From assembly GCF_002368195.1 (NCBI RefSeq), contig NZ_AP018178.1, positions 2,560,634 through 2,624,633 on the forward strand: a DNA stretch of 64,000 bases. The letters are read 5' to 3'. The notes under the pieces are model-generated. The model ran no database searches. It had not been told where the DNA came from and saw nothing but the letters and a program-made list of their open reading frames with translations. Of this stretch, positions 26,434 through 34,968 are shown one piece after another. This DNA comes from Calothrix sp. NIES-2100. Its GTDB lineage: Bacteria > Cyanobacteriota > Cyanobacteriia > Cyanobacteriales > Nostocaceae. The position numbers and the translations under genes are program-made. Positions within the stretch are counted from its first letter, which is position 1, and every line of letters begins with the position of its first letter.

Positions 26434-26747
26434 ATTGTCCCAGCAACTCCAGTCTCGTTAATTTTAAAGACGAAAACGGGACAGTTTGGGTGTTTTTGAC
26501 GTGACATTTTAATAGCAGTCATCTCATCTTTATCAACAAAATATTCGCGGCTTTCTGGTTCGACTGCCATGTACCAGTTGTAGTGAGTTTTAATTAGTTC
26601 GGGTTGGACTTTATCAAAAATGGGCTTGCAGCGTTGGTAAAATTCTTCTTGAGAAGTTTTCCAGGCTTGCTTTTTCTCTTGGGTCCACTGGATTGAGGGA
26701 AAAATTCTTCCCCTGCGGGTAACACGGGTGGGTTTGGTGTCGGTCAT
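26430..26747 (-). CDS. Conserved hypothetical, coupled to the aspartyl protease gene
   Basis: 105 aa with a basic N-terminus (TKPTRVTRRGRIFPSIQW) and a helical middle part (WKTSQEEFYQRCKPIFDKV). No membrane segment. I do not recognise the family. The four-base overlap with the downstream protease gene and the small sizes suggest a functional pair in which this protein could be regulator or substrate; that is inference. Start ATG 26747. Confidence 0.55.
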   Translation of the reverse strand: MTDTKPTRVTRRGRIFPSIQWTQEKKQAWKTSQEEFYQRCKPIFDKVQPELIKTHYNWYMAVEPESREYFVDKDEMTAIKMSRQKHPNCPVFVFKINETGVAGTI

Positions 26748-26926
26748 AGTTGAGTCTCACGAATGGGCAATATCTATAATCTTATGCTCCTACCGATAGC
26801 AAATTCTTAACTTCATAAGCAATATGGTTGGCTTGAAATTCAATGATTATCGCAGGCGATCGCTAAATTTTAGTATATCTGTATTCATATACATGGAATT
26901 TTTCTCGCCGACTTGGAAAAACTTAA

Positions 26927-27157
26927 CTAAGCAACCTGCAACGGCTTTGTCGGCAGAATTCTCGGTTCTGGTAGTGATTTTCCTTCCTCCTGAAGCATCT
27001 CAATGAATGCCTCAATCACCTCTTGACCATTTTTAGCAGCTTCCTCATAAGTTCTACCATGCGTATGAAACTGCTGCCAAGGAAATTCGGGCAAGTGAAC
27101 CAAAAAGAGTTGATCTTCCTCTGACCATTGAATCACCATGCTGTAGTGATAGCTCAT
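26927..27157 (-). CDS. hicB: HicB-family antitoxin
   Basis: 76 aa. MVIQWSEEDQLFLVHLPEFP and the GRTYEEAAKNGQEVIEAFIE helix are the degenerate RNase-H-like fold of HicB antitoxins. A separate C-terminal DNA-binding domain is not evident, so this is the short form. It follows and overlaps the toxin gene by four bases, in the usual toxin-first order of hicAB operons. Confidence 0.82.
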   Translation of the reverse strand: MSYHYSMVIQWSEEDQLFLVHLPEFPWQQFHTHGRTYEEAAKNGQEVIEAFIEMLQEEGKSLPEPRILPTKPLQVA

Positions 27158-27384
27158 TCTTCACTTTCCTCCTGTTCAAGTCCTTCCAACTTTTCTAGCA
27201 CCCGTTGAATATTCTTTTCTAGATATAGCGGAGCATCATCCCCATCCTGACCTGGGATAGTTAGGGGTTCTTCAGGTAGCAACGGATGTTTCCAATAAGT
27301 ATGACTTCCTTTACCTCGACCTGCTTGCAAAACGTACCCAGCTTTTGCCACCATTGCTTTCAACTGTCTGATTTTCTTTGGCAT
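27154..27384 (-). CDS. hicA: HicA-family toxin (mRNA interferase)
   Basis: 76 aa, double-stranded RNA-binding-like fold. The conserved G-S-H motif carrying the catalytic His is in GRGKGSHTYWKHP, and an N-terminal RQLKAMVAKAGYVLQ helix is typical (L-K-x-G-F/Y). HicA cleaves mRNA when free of HicB. It is somewhat longer than most HicA proteins because of an acidic C-terminal tail. Confidence 0.8.
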   Translation of the reverse strand: MPKKIRQLKAMVAKAGYVLQAGRGKGSHTYWKHPLLPEEPLTIPGQDGDDAPLYLEKNIQRVLEKLEGLEQEESEE

Positions 27385-27444
27385 TGCCCCTTACCGCCTA
27401 CCCCTAATTTATCTTCTCTGCTAGAAATTCAAAAATTCCAGCCT

Positions 27445-27473
27445 AAAAAAAATCCCTGGTATTTCTACCAGGG
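27445..27473 (-). terminator. clpC: Intrinsic terminator downstream of clpC
   Basis: On the minus strand the stem CCCTGGTAGAAATACCAGGG is followed by ATTTTTTTTAGG, giving an eight-T tract. It lies 124 bp past the clpC stop codon and before hicA, so it ends the clpC transcript and insulates the toxin module. Confidence 0.8.
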
Positions 27474-27596
27474 TTCAAAAGAGCTATTACCATTTCACTT
27501 CTATCAAAGATACTCCTCTCTTCTGCGGCAGGCAGGATGTGGAATGGTTCTCATATGTTACAGCAAAAGTGACATGGTATAAATATTAGCCAGCCA

Positions 27597-30044
27597 TTAG
27601 CCAACATTTGCTAACAGTAACTCTCGTTTCTCAGATTTTTGGATTTGTACCTTACCATCGTCGTCAACATCAGCAATGGCTGTGTCTCCAGTAACGATGC
27701 GACCACCTAGCAAAGCTTCAGCTAGAGAATCTTCTAACAGGCGCATGATGGCGCGACGTAATGGTCTAGCACCGTAGCTGGGGTTGTAACCTTCTTGAAC
27801 TACAAGTTCTTTGAAGCGTTCTGTGACTTCTAAGGTAATTCCCTTTTCTGTCAAGCGACCAGCAACTTCACGCAAGAGAATGTCAGCAATTTGCTTGACT
27901 TCATCTTTAGAAAGTTGGGTGAAGACGATAATGTCATCAAGACGGTTGAGGAACTCTGGACGGAAGTAAGCTTTGAGTTCTTCATTTACCAAGTTGCGGA
28001 TGCGGTTGTAACTAGCGTCGGCTTGGTTGTCGAAGTCGAAGCCTAAACCACCGCCACCTTTTTCAATTACCTTGGAACCAATGTTAGATGTCAAGATAAT
28101 TAAGGTGTTCTTGAAGTCTACTTTCCGACCTTTAGCGTCGGTAAGATGACCGTCATCCAACAGTTGCAGCAGCATATTGAATACATCGGGGTGTGCTTTT
28201 TCGATTTCGTCGAATAGCAGGACTGTGTATGGTTTGCGCCGCACGGCTTCTGTTAGTTGTCCGCCGTCGTCGTAGCCTACGTAACCAGGAGGTGAACCAA
28301 TCAGCTTGGATACGGTGTGGCTTTCCATGTATTCGGACATATCCAGGCGAATCATGGCTTCTTCTGAGCCGAAGAAGTAGGAAGCTAATGCTTTGGCTAA
28401 TTCTGTTTTACCAACTCCAGTGGGACCGGAGAAGATAAAGCTAGCAATTGGGCGATTGGGGTTCTTTAACCCAACTCTGGCGCGACGGATAGAACGAGAT
28501 ACGGCGGTAACTGCTTGTTCTTGACCGATGAGGCGTTGATGGAGTGTGTCTTCCAGATGCAACAGTAACTCTGATTCGGATTCTGTGAGTTTGTTGACGG
28601 GAACGCCTGTCCAGGAAGCGACGATTTGGGCGATGTCTTCTTCATCGACAACAGGAGTTTTGGCTACTGTCCCATTTTCATCGCCGTTGAGTTTTGCTTG
28701 CAATTCCAATTCTTGATCGCGCAGTTTCCCGGCTTTGTCAAAATCTTGGAGTCTGACTGCTTCTTCCTTGGATTTAGTGACACCTGCGAGTTCGCGTTTG
28801 AGTTCTTTGTTGGGCGAAATCTGAGAATTCCGCAGACGCACGCGAGAACCGGCTTCATCAATCAAGTCTATGGCTTTATCTGGCAAAAAGCGATCGCTAA
28901 TGTAGCGGTCTGACAATTGCGCAGCTGCAACTACAGCAGCATCGGAAATTGTCACTTTATGATGTTGCTCGTATGCTCCCCGCAGGCCGTAAAGAATTTC
29001 AATGGTTTCGGGTACTGTGGGTTCGCCTACCATTATCGGTTGGAAACGCCGCTCTAAGGCTGCATCCCGCTCGATGTGCTTGCGGTACTCGTCTAAGGTG
29101 GTTGCACCAACGCATTGGAGTTCACCTCTAGCTAAGGCTGGTTTGAGGATATTGGCTGCATCTAAGCCGCCTTCTGTTCCCCCAGCACCGACTAAGGTGT
29201 GAATTTCATCAATCACGAGGATGATATTGCCAACGGTGCGAATTTCATCGACGATTTTCTTGATGCGCTCTTCAAAATCGCCCCGGAAGCGGGTTCCTGC
29301 AACTACCAAGCCCATATCGAGGCTGATTACTTGCTTGTCTTGCAAAACTTCGGGGACGTCTTGGTTAATTATCCTTTGCGCTAGTCCTTCGGCTATCGCT
29401 GTTTTCCCTACTCCCGGTTCCCCAATCAACACGGGATTGCTCTTCGTCCGGCGTCCGAGAATTTGAATCGCACGTTCAATTTCTTTATCGCGACCGACAA
29501 TTGGGTCTAACTTACCTTCCCCAGCTAGTTTGGTAAGATTTCTGCCAAACTCTTCCAGGCTGAGTGCTTGCTGGCGCTTTTGATTACCACCTGCTGCGTA
29601 AACACTGGCGTTTTCACCTAAATTACGGATCACCGCTGCGCGGATGGTTTTGAGGTCAACGCCTAGATTTTGCAGTACTTTGGCAGCTACACCTTCACCA
29701 GCTTCGGTTAAACCTAAAAGTAAGTGTTCTGTATTAATGAAGTTGTGCCCCAGACTATGAGCTTCTTTAAACGATTGCTCAAACAGGCTTTTTACTTTAG
29801 GAGTAAAAGGAATTTCTGGTGGTACAAAGCCAGAACCCCTACCAATAATTTTTTCGACCTCGCGACGTGCGTCTTTAAGAGTCACGCCCAATTCGGTCAG
29901 CACTTTAGCAGCAACCCCAGTTCCTTCTCCCATCAGCCCGAGGAGAATTTGCTCTGTTCCTACAAAGTTGTGTCCCAGGCGACGTGCTTCCTCCTGAGCT
30001 AGCATAATTACTTTAATTGCTTCGGAAGTGAAGTGTTCAAACAT
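27597..30044 (-). CDS. clpC: ClpC, HSP100 ATPase subunit of the Clp protease
   Basis: 815 aa from this start. The Clp unfoldase hands proteins to ClpP. It has two N-terminal Clp-N repeats (about 1-145), NBD1 with Walker A GEPGVGKTAIAEG, a UVR motif (EEAVRLQDFDKAGKLRDQE) in the middle, and NBD2 with Walker A GPTGVGKTELAKA and the MSEYMESHTVSKLIGSPPGY segment. I prefer ATG 30044 (protein MFEHFTSEAIKVIM) because ClpC proteins begin there; the frame stays open to a GTG at 30095, which would add 17 unconserved residues. The protein is near-identical in character to cyanobacterial ClpC and is likely essential. The C-terminal tail ends LLLANVG. Confidence 0.95.
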   Translation of the reverse strand: MFEHFTSEAIKVIMLAQEEARRLGHNFVGTEQILLGLMGEGTGVAAKVLTELGVTLKDARREVEKIIGRGSGFVPPEIPFTPKVKSLFEQSFKEAHSLGHNFINTEHLLLGLTEAGEGVAAKVLQNLGVDLKTIRAAVIRNLGENASVYAAGGNQKRQQALSLEEFGRNLTKLAGEGKLDPIVGRDKEIERAIQILGRRTKSNPVLIGEPGVGKTAIAEGLAQRIINQDVPEVLQDKQVISLDMGLVVAGTRFRGDFEERIKKIVDEIRTVGNIILVIDEIHTLVGAGGTEGGLDAANILKPALARGELQCVGATTLDEYRKHIERDAALERRFQPIMVGEPTVPETIEILYGLRGAYEQHHKVTISDAAVVAAAQLSDRYISDRFLPDKAIDLIDEAGSRVRLRNSQISPNKELKRELAGVTKSKEEAVRLQDFDKAGKLRDQELELQAKLNGDENGTVAKTPVVDEEDIAQIVASWTGVPVNKLTESESELLLHLEDTLHQRLIGQEQAVTAVSRSIRRARVGLKNPNRPIASFIFSGPTGVGKTELAKALASYFFGSEEAMIRLDMSEYMESHTVSKLIGSPPGYVGYDDGGQLTEAVRRKPYTVLLFDEIEKAHPDVFNMLLQLLDDGHLTDAKGRKVDFKNTLIILTSNIGSKVIEKGGGGLGFDFDNQADASYNRIRNLVNEELKAYFRPEFLNRLDDIIVFTQLSKDEVKQIADILLREVAGRLTEKGITLEVTERFKELVVQEGYNPSYGARPLRRAIMRLLEDSLAEALLGGRIVTGDTAIADVDDDGKVQIQKSEKRELLLANVG

Positions 30045-30335
30045 AGCGGGTTCTTGCTCCCTTGCTGCTAGGCTTTCGGGTGAAATACTACTCACCCTTA
30101 TCTAAAGTTTCATGTATTTTCTTAATGACAATGTATCTTTATTTAAAGTTGAATGACAGTAGTGAGAGCCGTAAGAGTTAAGGTGTGGTTGCCGTAGCTT
30201 AGGTGCTGACTGCAATACTGAAGATGTGAGAAGTTATCTAATTTACAGTAAAATCTTCAGTGTTTAGGTTGGGCTTTTTTGTGCCTTGACTCTGGGCTAG
30301 ACTGATAACTCAGGACTCATAACTTAGGACAAACG

Positions 30336-30632
30336 ATGGCTGAAGCATCTGGTGGTAAAGACCAACAGCATCCTTTGCAAAACCGCGATCGCCCCACTAT
30401 TGATATTTTACTAGCTCAAGAGGCGACAAATTATAATTTAGCAGAACTAGCTCGCCTGAAGATTCGTTATCAAGGCTTTCCCGGTGCGCGAGAAATTCAA
30501 CAAGACTTGGATAAAGTCTTGCAGCGTTGGGGTTTGACCCAAGCCCAATTATTTGAGAAAACTCGCCAGCTTCACGATGTTGGGGGAATTTATCAAAGTC
30601 GTGGCAAGAAGGAAGAACAGGATTGGAATTAG
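30336..30632 (+). CDS. DUF3288 family protein
   Basis: 98 aa, cytoplasmic. The N-terminal QHPLQNRDRPTIDILL and central YNLAELARLKIRYQGFPGA fit the cyanobacterial DUF3288 family. The C-terminal half is helical and ends in a lysine-rich tail. The function of the family is unknown. It is divergent from clpC with a 290-bp intergenic region that should carry both promoters. Confidence 0.75.
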   Translation: MAEASGGKDQQHPLQNRDRPTIDILLAQEATNYNLAELARLKIRYQGFPGAREIQQDLDKVLQRWGLTQAQLFEKTRQLHDVGGIYQSRGKKEEQDWN

Positions 30633-30771
30633 ATGGATGGGGGCTAGGGGTTAGGGGCTTGGGGGACAAGGTGAGACAGCGCTGCGGGAGGGTTTCCCTC
30701 CGCAGGCGACTGCGAACCCGAAGGGGGGACAAGGGGGACAAGGAGGACAAGGCAAGGGAGATAAATAAGTC

Positions 30772-30808
30772 ATGCCCAATGCCCAATGCCCAATGCCCAA
30801 TGCCCAAT
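30772..30808. repeat. Heptameric tandem repeat (STRR)
   Basis: Five tandem copies of ATGCCCA, followed at 30813 by three copies of TTACGAA. Short tandem heptamers of this kind are a known trait of heterocystous cyanobacterial genomes. It lies between the DUF3288 gene and the convergent hybrid kinase gene. Similar but shorter heptamer runs occur near 8745, 20490, 24892 and 45720. Confidence 0.8.
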
Positions 30809-30820
30809 GACTATTACGAA

Positions 30821-32818
30821 TTACGAATTACGAATTATTTGTGAGTTGGCATCAAGCATCGTCTGTACACTTTTTAACAATTCTTGTGATGTATAAGGTT
30901 TTGGTAAAAAAGTTGTGATGCTATCATCTAGATTGGCAATTAATTCATGATTAGTAGTCAGTCCACTAACTACTACTATTTTGACTTCTGGATTAATTTT
31001 TTTCAGTACACGAATCGCCATCGGCCCATCCATAGATGGCATCATCATATCAATTAAGACAACATTAATCTCTTGTTTATGTTTGGTATATAAGGCAACT
31101 GCTTCAATGCCATCTTTGGCAGCTAAAACCTTGTAAGCATTTTTTTCTAAAGCCGTTTTCGTAATTTCTCGAATTGACTCTTCATCATCTACAATTAAGA
31201 TTAATTCTCCGTTTCCTGAAGGTATTTCATCGTACCCTGTTAAGGCATTTTCTGTTTCAATTGTCTGCGCAGCTTGGAAATATATCTGAAATTCTGTTCC
31301 TTTTCCGATTTCACTCACTACTTTGACAAAACCATTGTGACTTTTCACGATTCCAATAACTGTTGATAACCCCAGTCCTGTACCTTGTCCTACGTCTTTT
31401 GTGGTGAAAAACGGCTCAAAAATCCGATCGATTATTTCTTTGGGAATACCCTTTCCTGTATCGGATACGGTAATTAGAACATAATGCCCAACCTGGGCAT
31501 CAATATTCATGCGCGCACAATTGCTGTCAATCCAGACATTTTTCGCAGAAATCGTCAGCTTACCACCGTCTGGCATGGCATCACGAGCATTAATACAAAG
31601 GTTCAATAGTACTTGGTGGATTTGAGTTGCATCACCTGATATGTTCCACAGGCTTGGTGTGGCAACATCGATATGCATAGTAATAGATTTGGGAAATGTT
31701 TGTTTAATAATTTGTTCAGTTTCTGCAATCACATCTTTGATTTGTAATGTGCTGAATTTGCCTTCAAATCCTCGTGAAAAACATAGTACATGTTTGACTA
31801 AATCAGCTGCTCGTTTAATATTAGATTTGAGGATTTCTAGCCATTGTTTACTGTTTTCATCTGCTAGCTTAATTTCTAGGAGCTGAGCGATCATGAGCAT
31901 GGGTGTCAGCGCGTTATTTAAATCATGAGCAATCCCGCTGGCTAATGTACCAATACTCTCCATCCGCTGCGCCCTGAGAAACTGCACTTCGAGTTGTTTT
32001 TTCTCTGTAATATCAGTGTTGACTATTAATATTGATTTCGGTTGTCCCTCTAAATCGCGCATGATTGTCCAACGACTGGACACGATGATTTCTTTACCTG
32101 TTTTTGTAATTTGAGATAAATCACCTTGCCATAAGCCTTTACCATTATTATTTAAACTTTTTTCGATGTCTGGCAATTGCGATAACATCTCTGGTTTATA
32201 AAGCAGTTGATTGGCATTTTTGGCAATTGCTTCTGCTTGAGTCCAACCATACAGATGCTCAGAGCCTTTGTTCCAAAATCGGATTTGGTTATTCAAGTCT
32301 TGGACAATGATTGCATCTGTTGTGACATCTAATAAAGCTGCTTGTTCGCGGATTTGCTGTTCTGCTTGCAGGCGCTCAGAAATTTCTGCTTCCAAGCGTT
32401 CATTTTGTTCTGTGAGTTTTTTGGTAAGATTTTGCAGGCGCAGGTGAATTTTAATCCGAGCTAAAACTTCATCATGAGCTAGGGGTTTGGTGATATAGTC
32501 CACTGCTCCCAAATTCAAGCCTTTAACTAGATCAACTTTATCTGCAAGGGCTGTTAAGAAAATGACGGGAATATTTTCAGTGTCTGGATTGCTTTTTAAC
32601 CGTTGACAAGTTTCAAAACCGTCCATTCCCGGCATCAATACGTCTAATAAAATTAAATCTGGTAAGGCATTTTCTGCGATTTCAACGGCGCTGAAACCAT
32701 CTTCAGCCACTAATACTTTAAAGCCTGATTCTTCTAGATACTCAAGCAATAATTTTAAATTATCATAATTGTCATCTACGATTAAGATGACATTTTGCTG
32801 GCTAATCTTATCATCCAT
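30821..32818 (-). CDS. Hybrid histidine kinase: REC-PAS-HisKA-HATPase-REC
   Basis: 665 aa, soluble. Receiver 1 (about 8-125; VILIVDDNYDN, LPDLILLDVLMPGMDG) is followed by a coiled coil, a PAS domain (about 160-270), a HisKA with SGIAHDLNNALTPML, where the His is the phospho-site, and an ATPase domain (NLCINARDAMP, FTTKDVGQGTGLGLS). A second receiver closes the protein (about 545-655; LILIVDDEESI, VLIDMMMPSMDG). It has no membrane span, so it senses a cytosolic cue or partner through receiver 1 or PAS. No dedicated response regulator is adjacent. Confidence 0.9.
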   Translation of the reverse strand: MDDKISQQNVILIVDDNYDNLKLLLEYLEESGFKVLVAEDGFSAVEIAENALPDLILLDVLMPGMDGFETCQRLKSNPDTENIPVIFLTALADKVDLVKGLNLGAVDYITKPLAHDEVLARIKIHLRLQNLTKKLTEQNERLEAEISERLQAEQQIREQAALLDVTTDAIIVQDLNNQIRFWNKGSEHLYGWTQAEAIAKNANQLLYKPEMLSQLPDIEKSLNNNGKGLWQGDLSQITKTGKEIIVSSRWTIMRDLEGQPKSILIVNTDITEKKQLEVQFLRAQRMESIGTLASGIAHDLNNALTPMLMIAQLLEIKLADENSKQWLEILKSNIKRAADLVKHVLCFSRGFEGKFSTLQIKDVIAETEQIIKQTFPKSITMHIDVATPSLWNISGDATQIHQVLLNLCINARDAMPDGGKLTISAKNVWIDSNCARMNIDAQVGHYVLITVSDTGKGIPKEIIDRIFEPFFTTKDVGQGTGLGLSTVIGIVKSHNGFVKVVSEIGKGTEFQIYFQAAQTIETENALTGYDEIPSGNGELILIVDDEESIREITKTALEKNAYKVLAAKDGIEAVALYTKHKQEINVVLIDMMMPSMDGPMAIRVLKKINPEVKIVVVSGLTTNHELIANLDDSITTFLPKPYTSQELLKSVQTMLDANSQIIRNS

Positions 32819-33154
32819 TAATCCCTCAAAAAAAATTCAAAATTTGCTAATTTAGGTAAATTTTAAAATTGTATTACTGAAAAAATCTGGCTGATATACA
32901 GCATCTATTGTCTATTTTACTCCTCCTATCTACTACCTATCTTTAGGAATTTTAATTCGTAATTAGTTTTTTCCTGGATTTGAGACATTGACAATGGATG
33001 GTAGATTAACACGCTTTATGAGTGGAGTGGCTGATGAATAACAGCGATCGCAGGTCTTGCTGATGCTTCGCTTCCTCACCTACTTGCTAAAATTATCACC
33101 AAAAGTTGCCCAGACCCGCTAAATTAATTGTGGCTTGCAAATACATTTTCTTTT
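32819..33154. other. Gene-free stretch
   Basis: Promoter region shared by the divergent hybrid kinase and glycosyltransferase genes. AT-rich in its first part and HIP1-bearing near 33045. No gene or clear structural RNA seen. Confidence 0.4.
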
Positions 33155-34237
33155 ATGGAACGCCCTATTTTATATTTAGCCATTACTAACCACGGTTTTG
33201 GTCATGCGACGCGCATGGCTTCAGTCGCCGCAACGATTCAAAAGTTGTGTCCCGAAGTGCTGCTAATTATGGTGACTACTGCGCCACGCTGGTTACTAGA
33301 GTGTTATATCGACGGCGATTTTATCCATCGCCCTAGGGCTTTTGATTTGGGTGTAGTGCAAGCAGATAGCTTGACGATGGATCGAGCAGCCACCTCGGCA
33401 AAGTTATTAGAAATTAAGAAAAATCAACATTCTTTAATTGCTGGGGAAGTCAATTTTATTCGTCAAAATCGCGTTCATCTGATTTTGGCTGATATTCCCT
33501 TTCTGGCTTCGTTAATTGCTAAAGCCGCAAATATCCCCTGCTGGTCGATGAGTAACTTTGGCTGGGATTTAATTTATCGAGATTGGGGCGGGGAATTTTT
33601 GGCTATTGCTGAGTGGATTAGTGATTGTTATGCGCAATGCGATCGCCTATATCGCCTCCCGTTTCATGAACCGATGTCAGCTTTTACCAATATTATAGAT
33701 GTGGGCTTAACAGGTGGTTCACCTCGCTACACTGCTGATGAGGTGCGATCGCATTGGGGGATTACCGCACCCCTAGAAAAAACTATTCTGCTAACCTTTG
33801 GCGGTTTAGGTTTACAGCAGCTTCCCTACGATAACCTGCGCCTTTTCCCCGATTGGCAATTTATTGTATTCGATCAATCTGCTCCCGATTTACCTAATTT
33901 GGTGAAAATTACTGACCGAAAACACCGCCCTGTGGATTTTATGACGATTTGTGGGCGAGTTGTCTCTAAACCTGGTTACGGTACTTTTGCGGAGGCTACT
34001 CGGTTGCAAGTACCCCTTGTTACCGTTACCCGCGAAGATTTTGCGGAAGCAGCTTTTTTAATTGAAGGGTTGACTAATTATAATCAGCATCAGATCCTTA
34101 GCCCAACTGAGTTATTTCAAAGTAGTTGGGATTTTCTGCATCAACCTCTTGTGCAAGCTAAGATATCTGAACCAATTGCGAAAGATGGAAATGAAGCGAT
34201 CGCAGCTGCTGTTCTGGAATATTTTCAAGTTAACTAA
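33155..34237 (+). CDS. Glycosyltransferase-like protein (GT-B, MurG/UGT-like)
   Basis: 360 aa from ATG 33155, which starts MERPILYLAITNHGFGHATR. The N-terminal G-F-G-H-A-T-R motif is typical of GT-B enzymes of the MurG/UDP-glucosyltransferase type, and the C-terminal half has a nucleotide-sugar-binding-like segment (CGRVVSKPGYGTFAEATRLQ, with PLVTVTRE). The frame is open to 33128 with an upstream TTG-like start, but the M at 33155 gives the conserved N-terminus. Sugar donor and acceptor unknown. A relic of the 3' end of a second copy lies at 34772. Confidence 0.7.
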   Translation: MERPILYLAITNHGFGHATRMASVAATIQKLCPEVLLIMVTTAPRWLLECYIDGDFIHRPRAFDLGVVQADSLTMDRAATSAKLLEIKKNQHSLIAGEVNFIRQNRVHLILADIPFLASLIAKAANIPCWSMSNFGWDLIYRDWGGEFLAIAEWISDCYAQCDRLYRLPFHEPMSAFTNIIDVGLTGGSPRYTADEVRSHWGITAPLEKTILLTFGGLGLQQLPYDNLRLFPDWQFIVFDQSAPDLPNLVKITDRKHRPVDFMTICGRVVSKPGYGTFAEATRLQVPLVTVTREDFAEAAFLIEGLTNYNQHQILSPTELFQSSWDFLHQPLVQAKISEPIAKDGNEAIAAAVLEYFQVN

Positions 34238-34251
34238 AGCTTTTGCGAGGG

Positions 34252-34290
34252 TTTAGATCCCCGACTTCTTCAAGAAGTCGGGGATCTAAA
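34252..34290. repeat. Perfect 39-bp palindrome, copy 1
   Basis: TTTAGATCCCCGACTTCTT and its exact reverse complement flank a single C. The same palindrome recurs at 59806-59844 with a G in the centre. It is a dispersed repeat of cyanobacterial intergenic DNA that can form a very stable hairpin and may double as a terminator for the preceding gene. Confidence 0.8.
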
Positions 34291-34323
34291 AGCCTATTCC
34301 CGAACTACATAAGGTAAGTAAAA

Positions 34324-34773
34324 ATGAGCGAAAGAATTTCTACCGCAAGGCACTTTCGGAAATCAATTTTTTCGGAATTCCGAAGATATCAAACTAGTCC
34401 CGATGCTGAACCTGATACAGCCTTTTGTCAATATTTAGAATCCGAATATGAAAAAGCAAAAAGTAGGCTATCAAACCTAATTAATCAAGGTGCGTCAGCA
34501 TCAGATTTAAAGGCTGAAAAAAATGGTTTATTTATAATTAGTATTGGACTTTTTACATTTGGACGATTGGATGTTGCCGAAGATATTGTGGATAACATTC
34601 CAGGTGGAAGAGGAAGAGTAAATCATCTTGCTGGGGTTGTGAACAGACTTCTACCATTACCTCCTGGTTTAAGTCCCTTTGGAAATCCGGATGCAATTAA
34701 GGAATGGTTAAAACAAAACCGTTGTCGGTTAAGTTGGGATGAAAATTTAGAAACATACATCTTAGAAGATTGA
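34324..34773 (+). CDS. Hypothetical protein
   Basis: 149 aa, soluble, mainly helical. It opens with a basic stretch (MSERISTARHFRKSIFSEFR) and has a hydrophobic segment (GLFIISIGLFTFGRL) too short and mixed for a clear membrane span. I do not recognise a domain. It sits between the glycosyltransferase and a relic of that gene's 3' end, so it may have arrived by insertion or recombination. The start follows AAGGTAAG. Function unknown. Confidence 0.55.
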   Translation: MSERISTARHFRKSIFSEFRRYQTSPDAEPDTAFCQYLESEYEKAKSRLSNLINQGASASDLKAEKNGLFIISIGLFTFGRLDVAEDIVDNIPGGRGRVNHLAGVVNRLLPLPPGLSPFGNPDAIKEWLKQNRCRLSWDENLETYILED

Positions 34774-34831
34774 TGAAAATGAAGCGATCACAGCTGATGT
34801 CCGCAAATATTTTCAAGTTAACTCAATTTAG
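34772..34831 (+). pseudogene. Relic of a second glycosyltransferase 3' end
   Basis: DENEAITADVRKYFQVNSI followed by a stop, which matches DGNEAIAAAVLEYFQVN at the end of the gene at 33155 (34184-34237). The homology stops at both sides, so only 20 codons remain. It is evidence that a duplicate of the gene once lay here and was replaced. Confidence 0.6.
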
Positions 34832-34968
34832 GAGCGATGAGCGATCGCACTGAGAATCACTTTTCATCGCTCTCCCTCAACTTTCGCTTTCCTTGCATAA
34901 TAGCAAAGTTGGTGTGGTGGACTACTTGGTTAATGCATCGCTCAAAACCATTCCCACAACCGAAAATC

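Noticed and set aside
30045..30095. GTG start for clpC at 30095
   Set aside because: It adds 17 residues that ClpC proteins lack; ATG 30044 gives the conserved MFEHFTSEAIKV start.
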